Source: Topomyia yanbarensis
Lineage: Eukaryota; Arthropoda; Insecta; Diptera; Culicidae
DNA length: 64,000 nucleotides
Direction of reading: 5' to 3'
NCBI RefSeq assembly: GCF_030247195.1
Contig: NC_080671.1
Span: 84,690,370-84,754,369, forward strand
Below are positions 35,391-45,730 of this stretch, piece after piece (positions within the stretch are counted from its first letter, which is position 1; the number at the start of each line of letters is the position of its first letter). The position numbers and the translations under genes were made by a program. Below the pieces are notes generated by a model. The model was not told where the DNA came from and did not search any database. It saw only the letters and a program-made list of their open reading frames with translations.

Positions 35391-36483
35391 TTTGCCTTTC
35401 TCATATAGAAAGGTTATGCAATCACTCTGAAAAACGTCAACCTAATCCCGGCCCGGAGGGCCGAGTGTCATATCCCATTCGACTCAGTTCGTCGAGATCG
35501 GAAAAAGTCTGTATGTGTGTGTGTATGTGTGTGTGTATGTGTGTGTGTATGTATGTGCGTATTTGTCAAATAATGTCACTCATTTTTCTCAGAGATGGCT
35601 GGACCGATTTGCCCAAACTTAGTCTCAAATGAAAGGTGCAACCTGCCCATCGGCTGCTATTGAATTTTGGATCGATCGAAATTCTGGTTCCGGAATTACG
35701 AGTTTCAGAGTGCGGCCGCACAGAAATTTCTCATATAAACTATAGGCAAAATTGAAAATAGAATTTTTATTTTTGATGCTAAATGTGTTCAAGGTGCATG
35801 AAACGTCGAGATTTGATGCAAACTCGAGAAAAAATTTGACGATTATTCACTTTTTTGGATTTTGGCACATTTTTGCCTTTCTCATATAGAAAGGTTATGC
35901 AATCACTCTGAAAAACGTCAACCTAATCCCGGAGGGCCAAATTTTTTTTTCGACTCCCATAAGGTTTCTGGATTTTAACTGGGGCGTAGTTGATGGTTTA
36001 CGGAGAGGAGTTACACCCCCCCCCCTCTACTGTTCACTCCCCTCCTTTAAAAATCTCCTTGAATCACCCCTCAGACCACCACCCCATCCAGCCCTCATAC
36101 CTCTCCCTTTCAACCCCATCATCTTTAAACCACCACTATATCACAAAGCATACCAATTTAAGCTGGGGAGTCGTTCGTTCATGGGACTTTCGCCCTCCTC
36201 ACATACCCACCCCCGCATGACAAAATGAGTTAGCAAGCAGATAACATTGATCTAATGCTGATTAGGCTAATGGAGTATGATATTTTTTGTTTCAAGTGTT
36301 TCACCGTCGTGTAGCTCATCAAATTCGTGGCTGGCATGCCATTGTGTATAAGTGCAAAGTGTACTAAGAATGTAATGGACATTTCCACAATTATGTTGAA
36401 CATAAAAAGCCTCCGTGCCATAGTTTAGAGAAATGAGAAAGGCACAATTGCACCGCTAGGTGGATTAAAACAGGTTTTTTTTA
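35391..36483 (+). mobile_element. Unclassified repeat 'family A', copy 2
   Basis: This is nearly identical, inverted, to 12513-13595. The block tttttgcctttctcatatag, then 'aaaggttatgcaatcactctgaaaaacgtcaacctaatcccgg' occurs twice, at 35391 and 35872, and a (TG)n tract lies at 35510-35560. The right end, gcaccgctaggtggattaaa, precedes a T-rich flank. No protein is encoded; small frames such as 35990-36220 read through C-rich repeat DNA. Confidence 0.72.
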
Positions 36484-37800
36484 CATCTGTCGGAATAGAA
36501 ACTGTGCTTCAAAAATCGGTCATGGTGCAACATGGAGGCTCTTTCAGCACCTTTTGCGCTATCATTGAAGGTGTCATTACAAACTAGTAACGAAACTGCT
36601 CCTGTATTGGAGTCCTATTATAATTCGTGTCACAGTGATTGCAAGTGATATTAATATTGATTAATAAACTGCTTCTTGTTACTATACTCTTCAGCCAATG
36701 CCAGAACAGAGAAGACCGCTTTTGTTTAGTTTATTACCAGAGAAGAGAGAGTGAATGCAGAAACAGTTTTCGACTATACTTTCAGGTTCTTCAGGTGATG
36801 CATCCTATTGCTTTCCAGTAGTTAGGGCTCAAGAGACCTTTTTAGCGTGTGCCAGAGTTGAGCGCTTGGTAGTGTGCGTAGGAAGGATTGTGTTCATCTT
36901 TGCCACTGATTTGTCCATATAGAACCATTTCGAGATTCTGTAAGAGGTATATCGGTCGATTTGTTGGTTGGCTGAATGGTGCTTTTGAAGTGGTGGCAGT
37001 GATTTTTTGTCACACTACCACAGTGCTGAGGCATGCTACACCACCGTAATGAAAAAACTACAGCCATTTTTTCATATGCACCATTCCGCTCGACCAATGT
37101 TTTTTTCCATCAACTATTTTGCATAATTTGAGTCGTAATTGTCTTATGGGTCAACTGATGTTCTTCTTTTGGAGTTGTGAAAGGTTTTTATATGGATGTA
37201 CCGGTGGTAGAGCTGCAGCACACAGTTTTTCCTGCACATACTGCCAAGCGTTCGATTCTTTTACATGCTCAAAAAGGGTTTCTTGAACCTTAAAGAGCGA
37301 GCAAAGGCGCTTTATCCTAGGCTTATTAGCCAGGGCAAGGTGTAAATACCTCTGTCCCATCCCAATGGAGCAATGAGTGACATTAACCTTCTTAACCAAG
37401 TCACTCCCAACGATTTATTATATCCCCTTTAAACTGAAACGGTCGGTACGGTTGTCCTCGTTTCTTCCTCCTTTAAGATTCAAAACAATTCGTTAATTAA
37501 ATTATTCACTAAAGGAATAATTTAATTGCCGTCTAATTTTGAAACATCTTCAAACCCAACTCTTCACAGTAGGCCTGGCCGTTTTAATATTTGCGACATG
37601 TGAAAATATGCTTCAAATATTAATATTGACAAGAAAAACACTGCACAATAACTGTAGTGTTTTCCAGAATGCTTTTCAATACTGACTGTGAAAGGGTTAG
37701 AATAGAATAGAACAGAAAATTAGGAATCTTGAACTTCGAATAGTTTTGGGTTTTGATCGGATGCACAATATTTGTTGTGATTTGTTTCACAATGTTCCCC
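36484..37800. other. Gene-free stretch with an unassigned open frame
   Basis: 37151-37399 on the minus strand is open for 82 codons (MVKKVNVTHCSIGMGQRYLH onward) and the same frame continues toward 36880 with only three stops. I do not recognise it. It may be a decayed element ORF or chance. Confidence 0.3.
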
Positions 37801-37809
37801 AAGCTCTTT

Positions 37810-37950
37810 TTGGTTTCTATTAACGTGGTTTTAACTTAAGGGTTATTCTTTTGTTTTCCAGAAAAATCACTTTAGAAACATCTCTAACCTTATGTGCGTG
37901 GTTTGGAATCGAACCCAGGTGAACTGTGTACAAAAAAGTCGATTCACCAA
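37810..37950 (-). repeat. tRNA-derived SINE remnant (B box and body)
   Basis: On the minus strand 37915-37905 reads GGTTCGATTCC, an exact RNA polymerase III B box. It is followed by aaaccacgcac and a unique tail ending in an A-rich stretch near 37810 (gaaaccaaaaa). No convincing A box is present upstream, so the copy is 5'-truncated. tRNA-related SINEs such as Feilai are known from Aedes; membership in that family is inference. Confidence 0.5.
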
Positions 37951-37959
37951 TTACGATAT

Positions 37960-40431
37960 TTTTTTTTTTATTTTTTTTTTTATTTTTTAATAGCCCGCCT
38001 CTTACCCCCACACCAAAAAGCTCACAAACGGAGCCCCCTGGTAGTGGACACATCAGTTCTCAGCGTACAAAAAAAAAAGGTCAGCACAACAAAACAAAGT
38101 TACGAATCGCGGAAACGCTGAGAACAAAAAAAACAATACGAGACCGACAAAACACAAAATTTGACAAGAAGCTACGGCGAGTACCCAGCGGAAAAGAATC
38201 CTTTTAAGGGTCCCATCGTAGCTTTGCAGGAAGCTCATAATAATTTAAATTTATTTATTACTTATTGCTATAAAAAATGCATTTATCAATTGTTTTTATT
38301 TAAAAAATGTTAACCAATTTTAGCTAAAGGAATAAGCTCGATTGGTGGTGAACGAAGTTTATATTAAAAATTCTCCTATTTTATTTTTTAAAATTAGTTT
38401 CAATTTTGCTTGGAAACGAGTGCGACATGTTATTTGCTTTAAATCCGTAGGAAGCTGGTTGAATAGCTTAGGTCCGATGAAAGAAATGCGTCTTTGACCA
38501 AGGTTCGTGGATACTCTGGAGTATAATAAATGATTGGCTTGTCTGGTGCTGTGAGCCTGAATTCCTGTCGTAAATTCTAGATTATTATGAGCAATAGTAT
38601 TATGCAAAGCATTGTGGATGTACATTATTGTTTGGTAGTTAGTCAACCCAAGCAAAGGTAAAATGTTATGGGCATTATTATTGTATAACAAAATAGTAGG
38701 GTACATAAATGGTTTTTTATAAATAATTTTAAGACATCTGTTTTGAAGCGTTTGTAGCTTTTTCAGATTCGAAATACTGGCACGGCCCCACACAGATACA
38801 AGGTAGTTCAGCAATGAGTGGATGTGCGCATAATAAAATTTTAGAAGTACATGCTGGGGAACAAAAGAGCATACTTTACGCATAGCCCCACATAACGATG
38901 CAACTTTTCTCTCTATAGATGTTATATGCTCAATCCAGGAGAGTGTGGGGTCTAAGTGAAGTCCTAAATATTTGAAGCAGTTAGTTTCTTGAATTACAGA
39001 CTGTCCCATTCTTGGGTCTGGATGCACGCCTATAGCTCTTCTAGATGAACGAAACAGCATATATTTAGTTTTTGATAGGTTCAAGGAAAGAAGGTTTTCG
39101 TTGAAATACGTCGTTAGTGTTTTTAAATCCGATTCCATGTCGCGTACAATATCCAGGCAGTTGTTGTTCGGGTAGAACAACGCGGTGTCATCCGCGAATA
39201 GACGAGGAGTCCCTTTTAACCCGAGTCTACCTAGGTCATTGATATACAATAAAAATAACAGTGGCCCAATATTACTGCCTTGGGGCACTCCTATTTCTAT
39301 TGGTCTATAAGAGCTACACGAGTCTCCAATAGATACGAATTGGTTCCTATGCGACAGATAGCTACGAATAATATGATTTGCTAATCCCCTGATACCATAG
39401 CATTCTAACTTCTTAAGCAGGATTGAGTGATCCAGAGTATCGAATGCTTTTTTTAGGTCCAGAAAAAGGGCACCAACAATTCTTTTGCTATCAATTTGAC
39501 TAATGATGGAGTCAATTAGTTCGGTCATTGCAATTAAAGTGCTGCAGCCCTGTCTGAACCCATACTGGTAGTTGTAAATTATGTTGTGTTTGTTCAAAAA
39601 CTCGAGTAGTCGAGTGATGAGCAATTTCTCAAGAATTTTATTGAAAACGCACAATGTTGAAATTGGTCTATAGTTGGAAGGTTGGTTTGGATCACCAGCT
39701 TTGAAAATTGGAATTACTCGGGCTATTTTTAAACAGTCTGGGTACCTGCCGGTTTGGATTATTAAATTAAAAGCTTTGGTTAGGATATTTGCAATAGTGG
39801 TACAGTTATTCTTAAGAACACTAGCGGGGATCTTCTCAGGACCACAACTGTTATTTTTTTCGAGGCCTTTAATCAAAAGGATCACTTCGTTTATGGTTGC
39901 AGGACGCAAGAAGATTGTTTCTTGGACGTGTTGTATATTTGTAATAGGATTTGAGTTGGGACTCGTGGGAATATTGTCAGACAAATTTTTGCCAATGCTA
40001 GAGAAATATTCGTTGAAAACATTACATACTTCTTTAGTCTCAGTGATTCTGATATCATTGGAAATTAGGCTGATGGGAACATCCGACTTTGAACGACCAA
40101 AAATGGTATTAATATTTTTCCAAAGTTTTGAATGAGTTGTGTTGGATAGAAGGTTTTCAAAGTAGGCCTTTTTGCACCGCTTTTTCATTACATTAACTTT
40201 TTTAGTTATGTGTTGCAGAAGAGCTTTGAGGTTTTCATCATTGGGGTTATTTTTTACTCGTTTCAGATAATTACTTTTGATTTTAATCAGTGTCCACAAA
40301 TCGAAATTGATCCAGGGGCAAAAAACGCCTTTACATTTAAAAGTTTTGGAGACCGTTCTAGTGTTTTCCGCAAGTAAAGAATTGTAGGTTGTGATGATAT
40401 TTGTAAGACATACATCTACATCATCAATCAA
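37960..40431 (-). mobile_element. 5'-truncated L2/CR1-like non-LTR retrotransposon
   Basis: Minus-strand ORF2 (40431-38359) is followed by 3' UTR containing gagcttcctgcaaagctacg at 38240. A-rich tracts (T runs on the plus strand, 37961-37987) may be the tail, so the 3' end probably lies near 37960. The endonuclease half is missing: the copy starts a little upstream of the reverse transcriptase. No TSD was found by eye. Confidence 0.75.
38359..40431 (-). CDS. Reverse transcriptase of an L2/CR1-like retrotransposon (endonuclease missing)
   Basis: The frame is open for 690 codons with no stop or frameshift, unusual among the relics here. Residues 1-230 are the linker typical of the L2/CR1 group (SKLWKNINTIFGR, NEYFSSIGKNL). 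The reverse transcriptase spans about 235-490: IPIFKAGDPNQPSNYRPIS, YGFRQGCSTLIAM, ALFLDLKKAFDTLDHS with the first catalytic Asp near 325, GVPQGSNIGPLLF, and FADD at 412-415. LNLSKTKYMLF and the C-terminal thumb region (FKYLGLHLDP, LKFYYAHIHSLLNYLVSVWG) follow, and a conserved tail runs to the stop at 38359. The formal start is only the first Met after the truncation. It lacks an endonuclease, so autonomous retrotransposition is not expected. Confidence 0.87.
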   Translation of the reverse strand: MIDDVDVCLTNIITTYNSLLAENTRTVSKTFKCKGVFCPWINFDLWTLIKIKSNYLKRVKNNPNDENLKALLQHITKKVNVMKKRCKKAYFENLLSNTTHSKLWKNINTIFGRSKSDVPISLISNDIRITETKEVCNVFNEYFSSIGKNLSDNIPTSPNSNPITNIQHVQETIFLRPATINEVILLIKGLEKNNSCGPEKIPASVLKNNCTTIANILTKAFNLIIQTGRYPDCLKIARVIPIFKAGDPNQPSNYRPISTLCVFNKILEKLLITRLLEFLNKHNIIYNYQYGFRQGCSTLIAMTELIDSIISQIDSKRIVGALFLDLKKAFDTLDHSILLKKLECYGIRGLANHIIRSYLSHRNQFVSIGDSCSSYRPIEIGVPQGSNIGPLLFLLYINDLGRLGLKGTPRLFADDTALFYPNNNCLDIVRDMESDLKTLTTYFNENLLSLNLSKTKYMLFRSSRRAIGVHPDPRMGQSVIQETNCFKYLGLHLDPTLSWIEHITSIERKVASLCGAMRKVCSFVPQHVLLKFYYAHIHSLLNYLVSVWGRASISNLKKLQTLQNRCLKIIYKKPFMYPTILLYNNNAHNILPLLGLTNYQTIMYIHNALHNTIAHNNLEFTTGIQAHSTRQANHLLYSRVSTNLGQRRISFIGPKLFNQLPTDLKQITCRTRFQAKLKLILKNKIGEFLI

Positions 40432-42956
40432 CCAAAAATATGTATATCAATCCAATTAAGCATTGCCAATCAAACAAGTCAGAATTTTTTTGATATACAT
40501 TTTGTTATTGGAGTATAATATAAAATTAATACTTGATTAAGAGATAAATCAACTACATTTATTTTTAATTTGATGAATTTTCATGTCTCACTCAGAAGCA
40601 TACCATTGCATCACAGCTATGCTATATTTTTATTTTTTTCAACACTAAAACCATGTTTTACAGTACGGTTTGCAATTGCAGTAATAAAATAACGAATGTG
40701 ATATAAAACAAGGTTTGTTTTTTTTTCAGAAAAATCCCAAATTTATCCTCGTTACACACGTCGAATGCAATCTGATTGCTTGATATCTTGACTCTCCCAA
40801 AAAAGCTTGCTTAAACACTTGTAGTAGTTTTCATGCAATATTACCTCTTTAATGTATTTTGGAGTAATTTCAGCACACTCGAATGTGTAACTAAATCCAA
40901 TTTCCTTACGATCTCGCAAGCGTCTGTACAGCTGGATCCCGCGATATCGCCTCCTCAATATTAAAACAACCGAAATTATCGCTCTCATTCAAAGCGACAG
41001 CAGCTTCAATTTCATTTAGCACGCCGATCATAAATTTTACACTTTAATGTCCCATCCAAAGTACTAGCGAGAGTGTGCGCGGTGTGATGTCGCGATTTTC
41101 GGATCGTTTCGTTTAAGTAGGTACAGACTGCACCAGGCAGGATAAGCGCAACTCTTTCTCGATTGCAATCGTACCCAACGCGAATGCAGTCTTCCCCGAG
41201 CATCAAATCGAATGGGTTATAAATAACGTAATCATACCGATAATAATACGCCAACCACCAATTGAGCATTGATTGTGGCAAACTGCCAGTGGAGCTGTAG
41301 GGCTCTGGGCCAAGGCGTGATTTTATTGTTCTACTGAGCTACAAAAAAAGTGGTGGCAGTCTACCTGCCTTTCTCTGCCTGCAGATCTGACTGGCCAGAT
41401 TCGGTCAAAAATGAAGGCAATGAAGTGAAAAATTGGATATCTTAAATCTGGCGCGGGGAGCACTTTTCCTGCGTACTGGATCTGTGTGGTGTGGTGTGCT
41501 GCTGCTCGAATGGGGCCACCAGTTTCCCAGGCTCTGCAAATCGATTGACCTTTCTGTTGCCTCTGGTTGCAAGTTTGTAGCCGAGCGAGTGTGGTATGCT
41601 GAACACATTTTTGTTGCTGTTGTTGTTGTTGTTGTTGGTCTGCTGCTGGACATTTGATAATTGCTTAATGAATCGTGCAGTATTTTTGAAGTAAATGTCA
41701 CACTATCTTTCTATTGTACTATATAAAACGGGATAAGTATAGCACGACATGACATATTCAGCGGTGCGTGATTCATTGCTGTTAAATTATTTCGTGAATC
41801 GTGAGATAAATTTTCTTATGCCGCCAGGTTGATTAAGATTGATTTTGCATGTTCAGGGCTTGCATTTCGACTTCATCTCATCAATACCGGGGCACTGACT
41901 TTACGCTAGATAGACGCTGAATTCAAAAATGAAATACTACTTGTGTTCACAACTAAACCACTACAAGAATTGTTTTCTGCGTTTCACAGTGATCGTGGTT
42001 TCATGGTTTCGAATATTAAATTGGCATACACCATTTCGTACAAAAAGGGCACAATGCACAATTTTAGTTAGTTTTGGAATTTGCGTTCCAACTTCGCCTC
42101 ATCAGTACCTGGTACTGACTTAAATAGTAAGTCGGTAATTATTGTCCAACTTTAAATCGATTAGTAAGTTAAATTTTTGAATGAGTTTGAGTAAAATGTG
42201 ACGTCTTTATGATGAAATAGTGTCAAGTTCATTTCCTAACACGATTCGGAGATTGGTCAACAGTTGGACAAATCATACTATTCTTAAATGCAATCACTAT
42301 TGCTTTTTTTCTCTGCAAATCCCCAGGGCGTCGATTTCATCATTAACTCTTTTTACCACAAACACCGTGTGGTGAATCTGTTTGTGTTGTTCCAGTTAGT
42401 CAAGTCTAATCTGACGCATCAGAATATGAAGAGGTTTTTTCCATACAAAATCATACACTAAAGTTACAGAAAAACGAAATATCATGTCAGCTTCAAATTA
42501 AAATATCGAATTTAATTTAAAGTTATGATTGCCAAATAATATATCAAAGTATTTATTTTTCTTCGGCGAAACGTCGAAGTAAAATCTTGCTCTGGTATCA
42601 CAAGAAATTTCAACATCTCAATAAATTTCCAATTTATTTTCACTGATTGCACAAATAGAAATTCTGTTTGATAATTAGGGAAATTTTTTTGATCTCGATT
42701 TTGTCTTTTAATTTTTTGTGGCGACTAAAGTTATAACAACCTGAGTAGTAATCATTATCTGCAACGTCACATCCTCAAGCTGAGTTTTAAAATCCGCAAG
42801 ACTTGGTAATCGAATTATGATAGCGGTAAACGCCATTTCGATGCTATTCCGGACAGATCTTCGCAAGAGTGAACAACACAGTATGTGTTCAGGTTATTAG
42901 CATAAATTAGTTTACCACAAACAACACCAAAAAATTCTGTATCCTTGAAAAACAGT
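40432..42956. other. Gene-free stretch with two unassigned minus-strand frames
   Basis: Frames at 41012-41281 (89 codons, MPQSMLNWWLAYYYRYDYVI onward) and 40752-40988 (78 codons) are consecutive on the minus strand. I recognise no family in either, and chance is possible. A TTG trinucleotide tract lies at 41608-41640. Around 41875-42130 there are decayed words of the 'ctcatcagtaact' MITE. Confidence 0.35.
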
Positions 42957-44755
42957 GTGTACAGTAGACCTCCCCACATTTTGAAAAAGTTTTGAAATAT
43001 ACATGGGTCAGCTCAAATTTTTGTTCTAGGTGTGAATTTAAGAACTTTCGCCAAAAATAGCTTCATTTGGACATGATTTAGAGGTGTCTCCAATCAAAAA
43101 TCGTGTTTTTGCTATGTATCCATTGGAAGATCACTTGCACTCTGATTTGATAAGCCCTACATGTTCACATACCATCAAAGGTTGTTCCTTACACATATCT
43201 TAACATGTTTTAACAGGTGAGCATAGCTCTAATCGCAATAGAAAATTTGTTAACTGCATTTTCATATAGAAAAGTATATGAAAACCAAGGAAAATTACTA
43301 GTATTTTTTCTTGGTTTTGGTATTCTTTTCTATATAAAAATCCAGTTAACAAATTTTCTACTGCGATTAGAGCTATGTTCACCTGTTAAAGCATGTTAAG
43401 ATATATGTGTAAGGAACAACTTTTGATGATATGTGAACATGTAGGATTTATCAAATCAGAGTGCAAGTGATCTTCCTATGGAAACATAGCAAAAACACGA
43501 TTTTTGATTTGAGACACCCTAAATCATGTCCAAATTAAGCCATTTTTGGCGAAAGTTCTTAAATTCACACCTAGAACAAAACTTTGAGCTGACCCATGTA
43601 GAGTAAGGTGGGGTAAAAGTGCGCATAGGACTTTTAGAAGCACACAAGCGCTAGAACCTGGCAACTCTGTATGGATTTAGTGTATCATTTAGTCAACTAA
43701 TCGCACATATAAGCATGAAAGGTTTGAATATAGTGGCTTGAAATTAAGGGGGAAGGACTATTTTTCGCTGATTTGATATTATTTTTTGAATTTTGGGAAT
43801 CATAAATTGGCTGTTTGAATAAATCAGGATCTATGAAACTACAGTACCCTAAAAAATCTTCAACATATAGTTCGTTGTGAGATATATTTGATTTGATGAA
43901 AAAATTCAGTAATTTTCGTAACAATTGAATAAGTTAAAAAAACTGACAGTGGGGTAAAAGTGCACATAGCATATCCGCCCCAAATCAAAAGACGCGAGTG
44001 AAGCTTTTTATATAAAAATTGAACTAATTCTTCCATGATTTAAAGAAGGTACCAGCATCTTCAATAACTGCGAGCTCACCGGTCAAATCACGACTGATAT
44101 GAGCGGTTTAGGAATAAAAGCATCAGCATAACTGGTTCCAAGGAAAAATATAGAGTGCCGAAAGCTCAGAGTAATTAAAAAAGAACCAAAAACTATGAAT
44201 ATGTAAATAAAGATGTATTTCCAATATAAATAGCATATTCGCAAGAATTCTTGTAGTGATTTACCCAACTGTGACAAATAATGATGTTACCAGGGGTGAC
44301 AGTTTGATCATGAACCACATTGTTTGATAATTGATAAACCATCCAAGTTTTTTCAACATAATGGAAAACTGAACAACATCAACCGAGGCAGAGGGAGGGT
44401 TATGAAGGAAGACTAAGAGGGGATGGATATCCTAAAATTGATTAGTTTAATTTATGGGCGGAAATAAATCGGCTATTTAAGCTATGCGCACTTTTGCCCC
44501 GTGCTATGCGCACTCTTGCCCCGACCATGGGGCAAAAGTGCGCATTTGAGTATTCATAAGCAAATAACTATTTCTCGGATTACAAGCAAAACCAAGAGAT
44601 GTGTGATGAGAGCATTAATTTGTAATCATGCCGATTTTCTAGTGCTTTTCTGCCAATAGTTATTTTACGAAAACTGTTAGGTGCGCTCTTTTGCCCCACC
44701 TTACTCTATATTTCAAAACTTTTTCAAAATGTGGAGAGGTCTAGTGTACAGTCAT
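42957..44755. mobile_element. Foldback element with long arms, split by a nested MITE
   Basis: The left arm (about 42957-43290) is the reverse complement of 43325-43600 continued by 44707-44755. Matching words include ctccccacattttgaaaaag against ctttttcaaaatgtggagag, and aacatgttcacat-type and 'agcatagctctaatcgcaatagaaaatttgttaact' segments. The centre (43290-43325) is a small AT-rich loop. Without the nested 1106-bp MITE the element is about 690 bp. No ORF. Confidence 0.85.
43601..44706. mobile_element. 1106-bp MITE with TA duplication and GAGTAAGGTGGGG ends
   Basis: GAGTAAGGTGGGGTAAAAGT at the left is mirrored by a right end reading ttttgccccaccttactc. TA lies on both sides (43599-43600 and 44707-44708). 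The intact left arm of the host foldback reads gaaatatacatggg, whose inverse cccatgtatatttc is exactly the pre-insertion site with one TA. The end motif 'ggggtaaaagtgcgcat' recurs inside at 43951 and around 44480-44555. The body has no ORF of note. Confidence 0.92.
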
Positions 44756-45267
44756 GTTCCCATATTGCTTCCTTGTGTGACTCCTGATTTGCTGCTAAAC
44801 TGAGAAGAATGCGGAGACCTAGTTGCCATTTTTCTAGCCAAATAAAATGCCAGTAAGTAAATGCTTCGTTAAGATTTTTTAACGTCTTTTCGACCGAAAT
44901 ACAGCTTTAAATTGGCATCGTGTACATTTCACTGATTTAGGCTAATTTCTCGTTTTCCTAACAGCAGATTCCCTTAAAGTTGAGACAAATTAAGCTCAAC
45001 CCTCAAGGTCGTCCAACTTCCATATAGAAGTCGGTATTTTCAACCACAAAAACCGAAATAATACAAGTGTGAAGTCCAAATACAATTGTTGATTCAACCA
45101 CATTTATTAAAAGTCAGCCTGTTGAAATGCAATCTTTCCCAGTCGTTGGCCAGTTGATTGAAATCCAATATTTTAACACATCCTTTGAAGGGATGGTACC
45201 TCAGGCTCTATTTTAGTCCAAATGCTTATACATTTCTCACAAGGAAGTTACTTAGGACAATCGATCA
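44756..45267. other. Gene-free stretch
   Basis: No repeat or coding signal was recognised. Confidence 0.4.
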
Positions 45268-45728
45268 TTGGTTTATTCGTCACTGAACTATGCTACCATG
45301 GCGAAAAAATTAAAAGCTGAACTGTGTGGAAAATTTGTCTGCGAGAAAGCTACAAATTTTACCGAGCACGTAAACAACCTAACGGTAGCCCCGAACAACA
45401 ATAAAATGTCGAAACCCGGGCCGTTAGCTGTACTTCAGGTGCTGACGAAACTTGATGGATATGTCTGGATCGACGATAAAACCTATGCGAAAGCCGATTT
45501 CAAAAAAACGCGGAGCTCTATTTTAAATAAGGCTACTGCTCGTGGTTATAAATGATTCAAAGAATTGTTTTTGCGGATAAATTGTCGAAACAATTATGAT
45601 TTGGCAAGCGAATTGTTCCTGTTGCAAGAAAATCAGCATTTTTGTAACGAATAAGACTAATAATCCAAAAGTATGTAAAAAAGTGTGCCTCGACAAGCAG
45701 ATTTTACCCTTCATTAACCAGCTGCTAT
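45268..45728 (+). pseudogene. Relic of a second DD37E-like transposase, interrupted by the next element
   Basis: The plus-strand frame 45268-45555 contains VWIDDKTYAKADF, corresponding to the catalytic MDDETYIKADF block, and 45596-45728 contains MIWQANCSCCKKI and DKQILPFINQ, corresponding to LIWQAICSCG and EKRLLPFLQQ of the neighbouring transposase. The frame then runs into the TIR of the element at 45731-46933. Beyond that element the frame stays open to about 47060, though I could not match that part to the family. The helix-turn-helix region is unrecognisable. It is an older insertion of the same superfamily. Confidence 0.65.
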
Positions 45729-45730
45729 TA

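Noticed and set aside
37880..37950. Complete tRNA gene
   Set aside because: Only a B box is convincing; there is no A box or foldable cloverleaf upstream, so a SINE remnant fits better.
40752..41281. Endogenous viral element, since such sequences are common in Aedes genomes
   Set aside because: I saw no viral polymerase, capsid or glycoprotein motif here or elsewhere in the window.
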